Of a DNA stretch of 64,000 nt, positions 17,039 through 26,308 are shown piece after piece. A model generated the notes under the pieces. It did no database searches. It had not been told where the DNA came from and saw nothing but the letters and a program-made list of their open reading frames with translations. Numbering within the stretch: position 1 is the first letter of the stretch; every line of letters starts with the position of its first letter. The DNA is from Sporobacter termitidis DSM 10068. GTDB taxonomy: Bacteria; Bacillota; Clostridia; Oscillospirales; Oscillospiraceae. The translations under genes were made by a program, and so were the position numbers. The stretch covers positions 62,001 through 126,000 of the forward strand of contig NZ_FQXV01000003.1 of the NCBI RefSeq assembly GCF_900130065.1, read 5' to 3'.

Positions 17039-19090
17039 CTACTGCACGCTGTTGACGTCGATGATCAGATTGATCGACCCGTCGCCGAGTATTGCGCATC
17101 CGCTGACACCGTCCAGACTCGAGGAACAGTGCTTCAGATAATTCGGCAGCTTTTTAACGACCACCTGATACTCTCCGTCGAGATGGTCAAAGAAAATACA
17201 GAATTCTCTCTCCTCGGACGCGATGTGCATGACCATGCCGTCCGCCAGATCGGTGACGGCGTCTTCAATATTGAAGAACCGGGAGAGCCTGATGAGCGAA
17301 TAGACGTTCCCAAGGAGCATGATCATCTCGTTGCCCTCGGGGTCGGTAAAGATATCCTTGACATCCGGCTTTACGGCGGAGCGCACGGAGACGGTGGGAA
17401 CGATGAAGTTCATCTTGCCCACATTGAATTTCATGCCGTCGACGATGGTCAGCGTCAGGGGGATGCGAATGGTGTGCGTCGTCCCCATGCCGGGCGTGGA
17501 GTCCACCGTCACCGAACCGCCGATGACGCCGATATTTTTACGGACGACGTCCATGCCGACGCCGCGGCCCGAAAATTCCGTGACCTGGTCCTTGGTGGAG
17601 AAGCCGGGCAGGAAAATAAGGCCGTAGACCTCTTTGTCGCTCATTTCCGACTCAGGCTTGGTCAGAAGCCCTTTCTCGGACGCCTTCTTCAGGATATTAT
17701 CCCGGGAAAGCCCGCCGCCGTCGTCCGTAATGGTAACGATAACGTCGCTGCCCGTCATCCTGGCTTCCAGCGTGATCTTGCCGTAGGCCGGCTTGCCGTT
17801 GCTTGTCCGGGTCGCGGCGTCTTCAATGCCGTGATCAACGGAGTTCCTGATGATGTGCAGCAGCGGGTCGGAAAGGTAGTCGATCACATTCTTGTCGACC
17901 TCGGTCTCCTCGCCGATGATTTCGAGCTCGATCTGCTTGCCGAATTTTTTGCTCATATCGCGGACAAGACGGCGCATCTTCTGGAACAGCGTGGACACCG
18001 GGATCATACGGATGGACATCACGATATCCTGCAGCTCGTTGATTAGGGAATGGAGCTGCTGCGCGGCGGAATCAAAGCTGTCGTGCTGCCGGTCGCCGAA
18101 ATCGGCGTTGTTGATCACCATGGACTGGGCCGTGACGATCTCGCCGACAATATTCAAGAGGTTGTCCAGCTTGTTGACGTTGACGCTGATAAAATTCTGC
18201 TTGGCGACGGACTCCAGCGAAACGCCGCCCTCGCCGTTTGCCTGGTGGTCGTCCGCCTTGGCCTGCAGCGTCTCGTGCGCCGCCTCGGCGCCTGCCGTAT
18301 CCCGGCCCTGCCGGATGGCCGCCGGTACCTCCTCGTCGTCGCCGTCTATCGGGAGAACGCTGCAGGACTTCAGGAACAGCGTCGTCTCAAGGAGCGCCTT
18401 GATCCTGTCCGGATTTTCGCCGGACTGCAGGAAAACGAGGAACCCGTTGTTCCGGATCTCCTCTGTCGCCGCGTCGCCGTTCAGATCCTCGGGAATATGC
18501 GCGAATCTGACGCTGATTTTTCTGACAGCCTGGACGACGCCGAACGCCCGAATATTCTCCATCTGGCTGTTTTCCTCAAAAAACAGCTTCACCTTATAAT
18601 AAGCTTCATCGCCCTTGTGGTCGAATACGGGAGTTTCCGCCGTGACCGCCTCGGGCTCCTTTTTCGCCGTCGCGGCCGGCGCCGCGCTTTCTCCCTTCAT
18701 CCGGGCCACCAGCAGCTTCAGCTTGGCGATAAGGTCGGAGGAATCTCCGTCCATCGTCTGCTTGTCAAGAAGCTTGGCCAGTTCGCCGTTAAAAAATGAG
18801 ATGGCGCTGAAAACATTATCAAAAATCGCCGGCCAATCGTAAGAACCGGCGTCGTTTTCCCTGATCAGCGCAAACATATCCTCGAGCGAATGCGCCAGCT
18901 TCGCCATGTGCTCGAACTCCATCATGGCGGACGCGCCCTTGATCGTATGCATGATGCGGAAAACTTCGTTAATCTGCTCGGTATTCAGCTTTTTGTCGTT
19001 TTCACCGGCAAACAGCGTGTTTTCGAGAGATTCCAGAAGCTGCTGCGTCTCGTATATGTAAACATCAAGCATCGATTCGTCAACATTCAT
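17039..19090 (-). CDS. cheA: Chemotaxis sensor histidine kinase CheA
   Basis: 683 residues. CheA autophosphorylates and hands phosphate to CheY and CheB. Domains in order: P1 HPt (about 1-110) with the phospho-His48 in IMHTIKGAS; a linker; a CheY/CheB-docking P2 (about 155-250); P3 dimerisation (about 295-355); P4 ATPase (about 360-545) with N box HIIRNSVDHGIED, G1 ITDDGGGLS and G2 GRGVGMDVV; and P5 CheW-like regulatory domain (about 550-683). All key residues are present. ATG 19090 has GGGTGAG upstream. Confidence 0.97.
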   Translation of the reverse strand: MNVDESMLDVYIYETQQLLESLENTLFAGENDKKLNTEQINEVFRIMHTIKGASAMMEFEHMAKLAHSLEDMFALIRENDAGSYDWPAIFDNVFSAISFFNGELAKLLDKQTMDGDSSDLIAKLKLLVARMKGESAAPAATAKKEPEAVTAETPVFDHKGDEAYYKVKLFFEENSQMENIRAFGVVQAVRKISVRFAHIPEDLNGDAATEEIRNNGFLVFLQSGENPDRIKALLETTLFLKSCSVLPIDGDDEEVPAAIRQGRDTAGAEAAHETLQAKADDHQANGEGGVSLESVAKQNFISVNVNKLDNLLNIVGEIVTAQSMVINNADFGDRQHDSFDSAAQQLHSLINELQDIVMSIRMIPVSTLFQKMRRLVRDMSKKFGKQIELEIIGEETEVDKNVIDYLSDPLLHIIRNSVDHGIEDAATRTSNGKPAYGKITLEARMTGSDVIVTITDDGGGLSRDNILKKASEKGLLTKPESEMSDKEVYGLIFLPGFSTKDQVTEFSGRGVGMDVVRKNIGVIGGSVTVDSTPGMGTTHTIRIPLTLTIVDGMKFNVGKMNFIVPTVSVRSAVKPDVKDIFTDPEGNEMIMLLGNVYSLIRLSRFFNIEDAVTDLADGMVMHIASEEREFCIFFDHLDGEYQVVVKKLPNYLKHCSSSLDGVSGCAILGDGSINLIIDVNSVQ

Positions 19091-19136
19091 TTAATCTCAC
19101 CCATTTCATAATAAACTGGAATATGCGCCGTGAAGC

Positions 19137-19493
19137 CTACGCGAGCTTGTCTATAGCCGACAGAATGCCCTCTTCCTTGAAAGGCTTGACGATAAATCCC
19201 TTTGCCCCGCTCATAATTGCTTCGCGGACCATTGCTTCCTGTCCCATCGCCGAAACCATGATAACATTCGCGCCCGGATTAATCGATATAATCTCCCGAA
19301 GTGCCTGCAGCCCGTCCATCTCCGGCATTGTGATATCCATTGTCACGATATCCGGCGACAGCGCTCTGTACCGCTCTACCGCCAACTTGCCGTTTTCAGC
19401 TTCACCGACGACCTCGTGTACGCTTTTCTTAAGCATATTCTTTATCGTGATCCTCATGAATGCCGCATCGTCTACGATCATTATTTTTGCCAT
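19137..19493 (-). CDS. cheY: Chemotaxis response regulator CheY
   Basis: 118 residues, a stand-alone receiver. Acidic pocket Asp8-Asp9, phosphoacceptor Asp53 (TMDITMPEMDG), Ser/Ala switch (MVSAMG) and Lys102-type KPF motif are all present. Phospho-CheY binds FliM at the motor. GGAGG lies about 11 nt before the ATG. It is placed between cheD and cheA in the operon. Confidence 0.96.
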   Translation of the reverse strand: MAKIMIVDDAAFMRITIKNMLKKSVHEVVGEAENGKLAVERYRALSPDIVTMDITMPEMDGLQALREIISINPGANVIMVSAMGQEAMVREAIMSGAKGFIVKPFKEEGILSAIDKLA

Positions 19494-19543
19494 TACTTTT
19501 TTACCTCCGACTTTGATTGGTATTTTTAAAGATCAACCAAAAG

Positions 19544-20035
19544 CTATATCACTTTCACCGCCCGATCGACGGTCTTGATCGTCAGCTGTCCTGTATCGAT
19601 ATCGAAAATGATCGTCCGTCCCTTGTTTCCCCCGGTATCATGCGCGACGAGTTCTATGCCGAGCATTTTCAGGGTATCCTTGCTGCTTTGAATGTTTCGT
19701 TTACCGACCTCGTGTATGCTGGATGTGGATTTTATCGTAAACATGGATGCCCCCCCCGCCATTTTTGCTTTCAGCCGTACGCGCGACGCGCCGGCCTTGA
19801 GCAGGGCCTCCACCAGGTCCATAATGCCGGAATCGGCAAATTTTGTTCTGACGTGATTTCCGTTTTCAAACCCCTGCGAGGACGGCAGCAGTATATGTAT
19901 GAGGCCGCCTATTTTGGCCTTAGGATCATAGATGGCGACGCCAATGCAGGAACCGAGGCCAAGCGAATACAACTGGTCGGGCGCGCGGGCAACCTTCATC
20001 ATCGCAATGTCAACCGCATAGCTGTTACCGTTCAT
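19544..20035 (-). CDS. cheD: Chemoreceptor glutamine deamidase CheD
   Basis: 163 residues. CheD deamidates selected receptor glutamines and in the Bacillus-type system is bound by CheC. The catalytic Cys30 (SLGLGSCIGV) and His47 (GGLIHILLP) are present, with the conserved Thr further on. The ATG directly abuts the cheC stop, so the pair is likely translationally coupled. Confidence 0.95.
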   Translation of the reverse strand: MNGNSYAVDIAMMKVARAPDQLYSLGLGSCIGVAIYDPKAKIGGLIHILLPSSQGFENGNHVRTKFADSGIMDLVEALLKAGASRVRLKAKMAGGASMFTIKSTSSIHEVGKRNIQSSKDTLKMLGIELVAHDTGGNKGRTIIFDIDTGQLTIKTVDRAVKVI

Positions 20036-20668
20036 TTATATAAATCCTAACGACTGCAGAATTTTATCGCATGAGGTCTGGTCCGGGATCAGAAAGATAT
20101 CCCCGATAATACGTTCCTTTTCGTTAAACAGCTCTGATTGGAAAAAAATCGCGAAATCGCCGGTTTTTCCGGCTTCGGCAATGGCGATATTGAGAACGGC
20201 GCCCACCATATCCGCGCACAGATAAGGCGTTGAGGGAAGCGCGTGCAGATTTGTCAGTTCCGAGATGGCCGTCAGATAGGAGCCGCCGAGAATGTTGACG
20301 GTTTCTCCGATGACGGATTTCTCGATCGCCGTGTATTTTCGCAGCTTGCCGGGCTGGAGCGGGCGTTTCTTTTTGCCGAGCATCATCGAAATAATCTTAT
20401 CCGCCTGCTCGATTTCAAGAACCACAATGAAAAATCCCGAGATGTCACCGGTAATGTCCAGAAGCCCGGCCACAACCAGCTTTTCGGCCCCTCCGAGCTG
20501 CTCGGACACTTTCCCGAACGGTATCAGCATAACGTCCGGCACGGACTGAACAATGGGACGTTCGAGGAGGGCGGCCAGCGCTGTCGCCGCGTGACCGGCG
20601 CCGATATTCGCGATTTCTTTTAAAACGTCCCTTTTTTCAAAGTCGATGCTGTCCGGATTACTGTTCAT
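20036..20668 (-). CDS. cheC: CheY-P phosphatase CheC
   Basis: 210 residues, the usual CheC length. Two phosphatase signatures of the form (D/S)-x3-E-x2-N are intact: Asp14-Glu18-Asn21 (DVLKEIANIGAGHA) and Ser118-Glu122-Asn125 (SVIGETVNILGG). It dephosphorylates CheY-P and is stimulated by CheD, its direct downstream neighbour. First gene of the che operon. Its promoter must lie in 20,669-20,940, but no convincing site was found there. Confidence 0.95.
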   Translation of the reverse strand: MNSNPDSIDFEKRDVLKEIANIGAGHAATALAALLERPIVQSVPDVMLIPFGKVSEQLGGAEKLVVAGLLDITGDISGFFIVVLEIEQADKIISMMLGKKKRPLQPGKLRKYTAIEKSVIGETVNILGGSYLTAISELTNLHALPSTPYLCADMVGAVLNIAIAEAGKTGDFAIFFQSELFNEKERIIGDIFLIPDQTSCDKILQSLGFI

Positions 20669-20941
20669 TGACTTCCTCCAGTCCCAGAGATTTATTCATA
20701 TATATTAATTTCGTAACATTCGATAATAAATTAACTATTTGTCTTCCAAATAAATACTATCATCACTTTGCACAATAATGCCTCCGGATTTCGCTCGAAT
20801 CTATCAATTTCGCTCATCCGGTACTATCTGCGGCTCGATACGCCTTTAATAAGCGGCAATTTCCATATACCGGCAGGCCATATGTACCGCGCTGAAAGCG
20901 TCCGGGCAGCGGAGAAAGATTTATAAATTTGCATCCAGACG

Positions 20942-20968
20942 TTAATTTTGGTAGAATTGAACCGATAA
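20942..20968 (+). promoter_or_regulatory. SigD (sigma-28) promoter of the fliD operon
   Basis: TTAA at 20942-20945, a 15-nt spacer, then ACCGATAA at 20961-20968, which is 7 of 8 against GCCGATAA. It lies about 105 nt before the fliD ATG and 275 nt from the divergent cheC start. The remaining intergenic DNA (20,669-20,941) shows no gene. Confidence 0.78.
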
Positions 20969-21073
20969 TGATAAATAGAAAGCTCCGGGAGCGTTCAAAA
21001 AAAGATATCCGTTTCACAAATACTTATTAAAATGTGTGCGGATTCATCCGGAATCGATTGGAGTTGATCATTT

Positions 21074-23320
21074 ATGGCTTCTGTCAATTCAACAAGTGCA
21101 GCAGGCGCCAATTCGTACAGCACGAGATACAGCAGCAACCGGCTGACCGGCATGTTCTCGAACCTGGATACCGACGCCCTTGTTCAGGCGATGACGTCAG
21201 GTCAGCAGGCGAAAATTGACAAGGTTAAGCAGCAGCAAACAAAGCAGGGCTGGCTGGAAGAAACCTGGTCGAGTGTTCAGAAGACGATTAACACGTTTCA
21301 GAATACATACGCCAGCGTTACCGGCTCTTCAAGCATGCTGAAAACGGCGACTTATTACAGCTATAAGGTGACCTCGGACGTCACCACCAGCGCCGTTTCG
21401 CTCTCCGCGTCATCGACGACGGCCGCTGGCAGCTATACAGTCCAGGTTGACCAGCTGGCTCAGAACGCGTCAATCTCCAGCAGTAATATATCTGCCGGCG
21501 GAAGCGGCGATATTTCATCCGGCAAGACACTTGCGGAGCTGAATTTCGGAAACGCCCTGAAATTCGGCAGCGGCGGTAATATCTCGTTTTCCATCAACGG
21601 AAAAGCATTCACGTTCTCCAGCGATACGACGCTGCAGAGCATGCTCAATACAATCAATAATGATACGACGGCCAACGTCACGATGAAATACAGCCAGCTG
21701 ACCGACGGCTTCACCATCACCTCCGATTCGGGCGGCGCCGGCAGCAGCGTCTTGATCAGGAACATTTCAGGAAACGCCTTTGGGACAAACAGTGCCTTCG
21801 GCATCGAGGAAGGTATTATTTCAGCCGACACCGCCGCTTTCAGCAGCCAAGGCGTATCCAGCGGGATCAGCACATCATCGTCTCTGGCCGGCTTATCTTT
21901 TTCAAAGGCGCTTCAGTTTGACGATGATGGCAATATATCTTTTTCCATTAATGATAAAACGTTTACTTTCTCTGCTGTAACAAAGCTTCAGGATATGCTT
22001 GATCAGATTAACGCTGATCCGGACGCCGGAGTGACGATGTCTTACAGCAGTGTGACAGACGGATTTACGATCCAGTCCACCGGCGGCGACCCGGTCAAGA
22101 TTATAAATATCTCCGGCAATGCTTTCGGCGACGACGGTGCTTTCGGCATCGCGGAGGGTACGACCAGCGGCGACGTCGTATCCAGCAGCAATATCAGCGG
22201 TATTGATACGTCAGCCAATCTGTCGAGCCTGTCTTTCGCGAAAAAACTGATGTCGGACGCCAACGGCAACTTCTCCTTTGCCATCAACGGCAAAACCTTT
22301 ACCTTCGCAAAAACGACGACGCTGCAGGGTATGCTCGACACGATAAACAGCGATCCGGACGCCAAGGTGCACATGTCATACGACAGCGCAACGGACGGAT
22401 TTACGATCAGCCCCACTTCGGGCGGCAGCGTTTCTATCCAAAATATCTCAGGGAATCTCTTCGGGAAGAACAGCGCTTTTGGCATTCCGGAAGGGACGCG
22501 GCAGGGCGGCACCGACGCCGTTGTCTCTATTAACGGGGTCAAGGTCACCCGGGACTCGAACGAATTCACCATCGATAATGTGACGTATTCCCTGAAAGCC
22601 GTCACAAAGGGCACCGCCAACGAAAAAATAAACTTCTCGGTCGAGCGGGATTACAGTGCCACGACCAACGCCGTGAAGACTATGGTCGATGCGTTTAATA
22701 CGATGATCACGTCGCTGACAACGCTGCTCAACGAAAAAAACAATTCCGCGGACTATCCTCCCCTGACCGACGCACAAAAGGAATCCATGACGACGGAGCA
22801 GATCGACGCGTGGAACGAGAAGGCGAAAAGCGGCCTTTTGCGGCACAACATGCAGCTGGAGAGCTTCATTTCAAATCTTAAAAACGCCTTTTATTCCCCC
22901 CTCGGCGGTACGGGAATGAACATGACGTCGATCGGCATTACCACAGCCAGCTATTTTGACAGCAACGCCGGCCAGTTGGTCCTCGACACGGACGAGCTGG
23001 AAAAAGCCCTTAAAAACAATCCCGATCAGGTCGTGGCAATGTTTACAAACGGCAGCAGTACCTCGGCGTCGTCCGACCAGGGGCTGATGTACAAGCTGCG
23101 CTCGATCATGTCAAACTATGACGACACCCTGGACGATACCATCGAGACCTCGCAAGAAAAAATATCATCCTATGAAAGTGATCTTTCCGATTTGCAGGAC
23201 AAGCTGGACAGCCTGGCAAGCCGTTATTATGCCAAGTTCAGCGCCATGGAGACGGCGCTGTCAAAGCTCAACTCGCAGGCGTCCTATATCAGCCAGATGT
23301 TTGGCTCGACTTCGGGCTGA
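21074..23320 (+). CDS. fliD: Flagellar filament cap protein FliD with a threefold internal repeat
   Basis: 748 residues, far longer than the usual 450-550. FliD caps the filament and helps flagellin fold. FliD_N is at about 25-135 (MFSNLDTDALVQAMTSG) and FliD_C at about 480-748, ending in a coiled coil (YYAKFSAMETALSKLNSQ) of the type needed for cap assembly. Between them are three tandem copies of a roughly 95-110-residue unit (about 152-247, 269-362, 381-474). Each contains SF(S/A)IN(G/D)K(A/T)FTF, then TDGFTI, then ISGN(A/L)FG. These explain the extra length. GGAG lies 11 nt before the ATG. Confidence 0.95.
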   Translation: MASVNSTSAAGANSYSTRYSSNRLTGMFSNLDTDALVQAMTSGQQAKIDKVKQQQTKQGWLEETWSSVQKTINTFQNTYASVTGSSSMLKTATYYSYKVTSDVTTSAVSLSASSTTAAGSYTVQVDQLAQNASISSSNISAGGSGDISSGKTLAELNFGNALKFGSGGNISFSINGKAFTFSSDTTLQSMLNTINNDTTANVTMKYSQLTDGFTITSDSGGAGSSVLIRNISGNAFGTNSAFGIEEGIISADTAAFSSQGVSSGISTSSSLAGLSFSKALQFDDDGNISFSINDKTFTFSAVTKLQDMLDQINADPDAGVTMSYSSVTDGFTIQSTGGDPVKIINISGNAFGDDGAFGIAEGTTSGDVVSSSNISGIDTSANLSSLSFAKKLMSDANGNFSFAINGKTFTFAKTTTLQGMLDTINSDPDAKVHMSYDSATDGFTISPTSGGSVSIQNISGNLFGKNSAFGIPEGTRQGGTDAVVSINGVKVTRDSNEFTIDNVTYSLKAVTKGTANEKINFSVERDYSATTNAVKTMVDAFNTMITSLTTLLNEKNNSADYPPLTDAQKESMTTEQIDAWNEKAKSGLLRHNMQLESFISNLKNAFYSPLGGTGMNMTSIGITTASYFDSNAGQLVLDTDELEKALKNNPDQVVAMFTNGSSTSASSDQGLMYKLRSIMSNYDDTLDDTIETSQEKISSYESDLSDLQDKLDSLASRYYAKFSAMETALSKLNSQASYISQMFGSTSG
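21527..22495 (+). repeat. Three tandem in-frame repeats inside fliD
   Basis: Three diverged copies of a roughly 110-codon unit (starting near 21,527, 21,878 and 22,214). They share the order (L)xxLxF, SFxINxKxFTF, LQxMLxxIN, TDGFTI, ISGNxFG, AFGIxEG. DNA identity is moderate, so the duplication is not recent. Confidence 0.85.
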
Positions 23321-23365
23321 CCGTAAATAGCAGGCAGTAACAGAACAAGTAGTGAGGTATTTAAG

Positions 23366-23773
23366 GTGGATTACAGAAATAAAAACTTGCGGCAGGAATA
23401 CTTAAAGCAGAGTGTCATGACGGCCAGCCCGTGCGAGCTGATTGTCATGCTCTACGACTCCTGTATCAAAAACCTGAAGCTCGCGGAGATCTGTCTGACT
23501 GAAAACAATGACCTCAGCGGCGCCCATACACACTTCCGGAACGCGCAGGATATTATCATGGAGCTTATTAATTGCCTGGACCCCGGCGTGGAGCTGTCGG
23601 CCAAGCTTTTGGACATCTACGAGTATCTGCTTCGCACGCTGCGCGATATGAACATCAAAAAGGATTTGACGCTTCTCCCCGACATGCTGGATATCCTCAC
23701 GTCAATACGGGATACATGGCAGCAGATCTCCAAATCCTCCTACGGCTTCGCTTCAGAGGTGAGCGCCGGATGA
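23366..23773 (+). CDS. fliS: Flagellin export chaperone FliS
   Basis: 135 residues from GTG 23366, with a GAGGT site about 8 nt upstream. FliS binds the C-terminal disordered part of flagellin and prevents early polymerisation in the cytoplasm. The N-terminus (NKNLRQEYLKQSVMTASPCELIVMLYD, given here in part as TASPCELIVMLYD) is the family signature. The rest is a four-helix bundle pattern with LRTLRDMNIKKD. It overlaps the next gene by ATGA-type coupling. Confidence 0.95.
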   Translation: MDYRNKNLRQEYLKQSVMTASPCELIVMLYDSCIKNLKLAEICLTENNDLSGAHTHFRNAQDIIMELINCLDPGVELSAKLLDIYEYLLRTLRDMNIKKDLTLLPDMLDILTSIRDTWQQISKSSYGFASEVSAG

Positions 23774-24222
23774 ATACGGCCAGGACCGCCCATGAGGAGC
23801 TGCGCACGCTGATGACGGAAGCGCTGCAGTCGTGCATGGCGCTTCAAAAATACTCCGACGACAATTTTGACGTCTTTCTGGGCGACGATGACGATAAAAT
23901 CCTCGAGGTCGTGAGCAACCGTGAGAAAATCATCGAATCGCTGGTCAACACGGAGCATAAAATCGATCTCATTTTAGAGAGCACGGACGGCAACGACTCC
24001 GGCAGCGTGCTGCCGGCGGACGTGGACGAAACACGGCGGTCGATCCGGGCTGTTTTAGACGAGGTTTCCGCAAAAGATACGGAGCTCATGAAGATCGTCA
24101 GCGGCAGGATGCAGCAGTATAAAACAGAGATCTTGAAGGTGCGCAACAAAAAAAATCTCTCTGCGTATATACGCCCGGGGTTTATGAGTGAGCCGGGAGA
24201 CAGTGTTGATTTCACAAAATAA
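23770..24222 (+). CDS. FliT/FlgN-like flagellar export chaperone (putative)
   Basis: 150 residues from the ATG at 23770, which overlaps the fliS stop. It is all-helical and acidic with an SNREKIIESLVN segment typical of FlgN/FliT-type chaperones. The position right after fliS is where Bacillus fliT sits, and a chaperone for hook-filament junction or cap proteins is likely. Sequence similarity to the family is weak by eye. A longer reading from 23572 is an out-of-frame artefact over fliS. Confidence 0.6.
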   Translation: MNTARTAHEELRTLMTEALQSCMALQKYSDDNFDVFLGDDDDKILEVVSNREKIIESLVNTEHKIDLILESTDGNDSGSVLPADVDETRRSIRAVLDEVSAKDTELMKIVSGRMQQYKTEILKVRNKKNLSAYIRPGFMSEPGDSVDFTK

Positions 24223-24250
24223 CGCGGCAGGCCGCTGTGAGGATTAGACG

Positions 24251-24703
24251 ATGGATTTAGGCAGAATCAAACGTTCGGACAGCGCTATAGGCTATGGTAT
24301 TCCCTCGATTCCGACGGGTTCCGGCGGGAATGCGGGCGGCAGCTTCCGAGAGCAGCTGGGCGGCCATCTGAAAGAGGATTACAAAAACCGCGTTGCGGCC
24401 ATTCTCGATGAGATGGCCGCGCTTTCGAAGGATCTGCTTGTCCATGTCAACATGCAGGCGTTTGAGCGCTATCTCGACCAGCTGAAAAGCCTGCTGTCCG
24501 AAATCGTCAGAAATGCCTACATGCTCGACTCCGAGCAAATCCTCGACCGCGGCGGCCGTCAGCGGATCTTCTCCTCCGTCGGCATCGTCGATGAGAAGCT
24601 CGACGAGCTGGGCAGGGATGTTTTGAGCCAGAACAGCGACAGGCTGGATTTTCTGAGCAAGGTCGATGAAATCAGGGGTCTCCTTATGGATATGCTGCTG
24701 TAA
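24251..24703 (+). CDS. yaaR: YaaR family (DUF327) protein
   Basis: 150 residues. A disordered Gly/Ser N-terminus (about 1-35) leads into a helical domain with YKNRVAAILDEMAALSKDLL and a C-terminal VDEIRGLLMDMLL helix, matching the YaaR/DUF327 family as I recall it. In Clostridia this family is often found in flagellar loci, as here, but its exact role is not known. It ends the fliD operon; a terminator follows 20 nt later. Confidence 0.75.
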   Translation: MDLGRIKRSDSAIGYGIPSIPTGSGGNAGGSFREQLGGHLKEDYKNRVAAILDEMAALSKDLLVHVNMQAFERYLDQLKSLLSEIVRNAYMLDSEQILDRGGRQRIFSSVGIVDEKLDELGRDVLSQNSDRLDFLSKVDEIRGLLMDMLL

Positions 24704-24723
24704 TACATATTTAATGTATATCG

Positions 24724-24756
24724 AAATCCCACGTCGACGCCGTGGGATTTCTTGTT
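24724..24756 (+). terminator. Terminator of the fliD-fliS operon
   Basis: AAATCCCAC(G) and (C)GTGGGATTT form a 9-10-bp stem with a short loop, followed by CTTGTTC. It lies 20 nt after the yaaR stop. Confidence 0.8.
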
Positions 24757-24833
24757 CCCGCCGGGCAACCTGCCTTTTCTCCATAAATTACATACCATAT
24801 ATTTGTACGATTTGTGATATTTTGACAAATTCA

Positions 24834-24860
24834 TAAATTGTTTTCAAAAAAATCCGATAA
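24834..24860 (+). promoter_or_regulatory. SigD (sigma-28) promoter of the chemoreceptor operon
   Basis: TAAA at 24834-24837, exactly 15 nt, then TCCGATAA at 24853-24860: 11 of 12 consensus positions. It is about 80 nt before the first chemoreceptor ATG and just after the yaaR terminator. This is the best sigma-28 site in the window. It likely drives both receptors and perhaps cheW2-cheR-cheB. Confidence 0.88.
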
Positions 24861-24938
24861 ATCTTACAGCATTGAAATATTCCGCTTGGACTGCTGTGCG
24901 CGGAATTTTCAAAATTAAATGTAAAGGATCTGTGACTT

Positions 24939-26291
24939 ATGAGAAAATGGTACAGAAGGTTGAGCATTACCGGGAAGCTGGTCTTTACCTTTACGATGAT
25001 CGGCGTCCTTGTCATTTTATTATGCCTGCTGGCGCTCAACCCGGCGCTCGGCCTGGTCGCCTTCAGCAATCTGACCCAATTCATCGTGATTGGCGTTTTA
25101 TTTCTTATATGCTTCTTTATTTCATTTTTCACCATCCGATACTTTAAGAAAAAAATAGCGGCCTATATCGCCGGTCTGACCGTGGGCATGGGAAAGCTGG
25201 CCGAGGGCAATCTCTCATATTTTGACAACGACCCTAACTTCGACACCGCCAGCAAGGACGAGACCATCAAGCAGGCCCTGATGTTCATCAACCTCGTCAA
25301 CTGCAACAGGGAAAAGGTCGCCGACGCCAGGCAGATCGCGCAGGGCGACCTGACAACTCAAATTCATATGAAATGCAATGAGGATGAGCTCGGGCAGGCG
25401 CTCCTGGAGCTTGTCCACAATACGCACCGTGTCGTCAGCGCCATATCCTCCGCCGCCGATCAGGTGTCCTCCGGCTCCAGCCTCGTCGCCGACTCGAGCT
25501 TTTCTCTCTCACAGGGGGCCACCATGCAGGCCAGCTCCATTCAGGAGCTGACGGCGGCATTGTCGGAAATCGCGACGCAGACGAACCTGAACGCCAAAAA
25601 CGCCGAAAAGGCCAATGACTATGCCCAGAAGGCCAAATCCAACGCCGCCGCCGGCAACGGGCACATGCAGGGCATGCTGAACGCCATGGACGAGATCAAC
25701 GCATCCTCCTCCAGCATCAGTAAAATCATCAAGGTCATCGACGATATTGCCTTCCAGACGAATATTCTGGCGCTGAACGCCGCCGTCGAGGCAGCCAGAG
25801 CCGGACAGCACGGCAAGGGCTTCGCCGTCGTGGCCGAGGAGGTCAGAAATCTTGCAGCCAGATCGGCCAGCGCCGCCAATGAGACGACGGACCTGATCGA
25901 AGGCTCCAAGCGAAAAGTCGAGGCCGGCACGAAAATCGCCAGGGACACCGCCGAGGCGCTCAGTCAGATCGCCGCACAGGTGGACGTGGCCGCCGACCTC
26001 GTCAACTCCATCGCGCTGGCCTCAAACGAGCAGGCGCACGCCCTCGAGCAGATCAACAGCGGCATCCAGCAGGTTTCGCAGATCGTCTCCACCAACGCCG
26101 CCACAAGTCAGGAGAGCGCCGCGGCCAGCGAGGAGCTGTCGAGCCAGGCATCTCATCTGAAAGAGTCCGTCAGCGAATTCAAGCTGAGAAGAGCGGCAAA
26201 GCAAAGCGCCGGCGGGCCGGCGCGCCTGACGGCGTCAATCCCCGCCGCCCAGAAAATCAGCCTGGGTGGGAATGACTTCGGAAAATACTGA
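24939..26291 (+). CDS. Methyl-accepting chemotaxis protein without an extracellular sensor domain
   Basis: 450 residues. Two adjacent membrane helices (about 15-37 and 43-65) are separated by only a few residues, so no ligand-binding domain lies outside the cell. A HAMP-like/linker part (about 70-150) leads to the long signalling coiled coil. The hairpin tip is canonical ([20 protein letters not shown], then [13 protein letters not shown]). The protein ends in NDFGKY. It probably senses internal or membrane state, or acts with another sensor. It lies 17 nt before the second receptor, its close paralogue. Confidence 0.92.
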   Translation: MRKWYRRLSITGKLVFTFTMIGVLVILLCLLALNPALGLVAFSNLTQFIVIGVLFLICFFISFFTIRYFKKKIAAYIAGLTVGMGKLAEGNLSYFDNDPNFDTASKDETIKQALMFINLVNCNREKVADARQIAQGDLTTQIHMKCNEDELGQALLELVHNTHRVVSAISSAADQVSSGSSLVADSSFSLSQGATMQASSIQELTAALSEIATQTNLNAKNAEKANDYAQKAKSNAAAGNGHMQGMLNAMDEINASSSSISKIIKVIDDIAFQTNILALNAAVEAARAGQHGKGFAVVAEEVRNLAARSASAANETTDLIEGSKRKVEAGTKIARDTAEALSQIAAQVDVAADLVNSIALASNEQAHALEQINSGIQQVSQIVSTNAATSQESAAASEELSSQASHLKESVSEFKLRRAAKQSAGGPARLTASIPAAQKISLGGNDFGKY

Positions 26292-26308
26292 GCGAGGAGC
26301 GTTACAGC

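Noticed and set aside
20669-20940. Sigma-28 site for the cheC operon
   Set aside because: No TTATCGG-type element with 15-nt spacing was found on the minus strand.
24251-24784. 175-codon minus-strand frame opposite yaaR
   Set aside because: Shadow of the YaaR gene; no start signal and no family.
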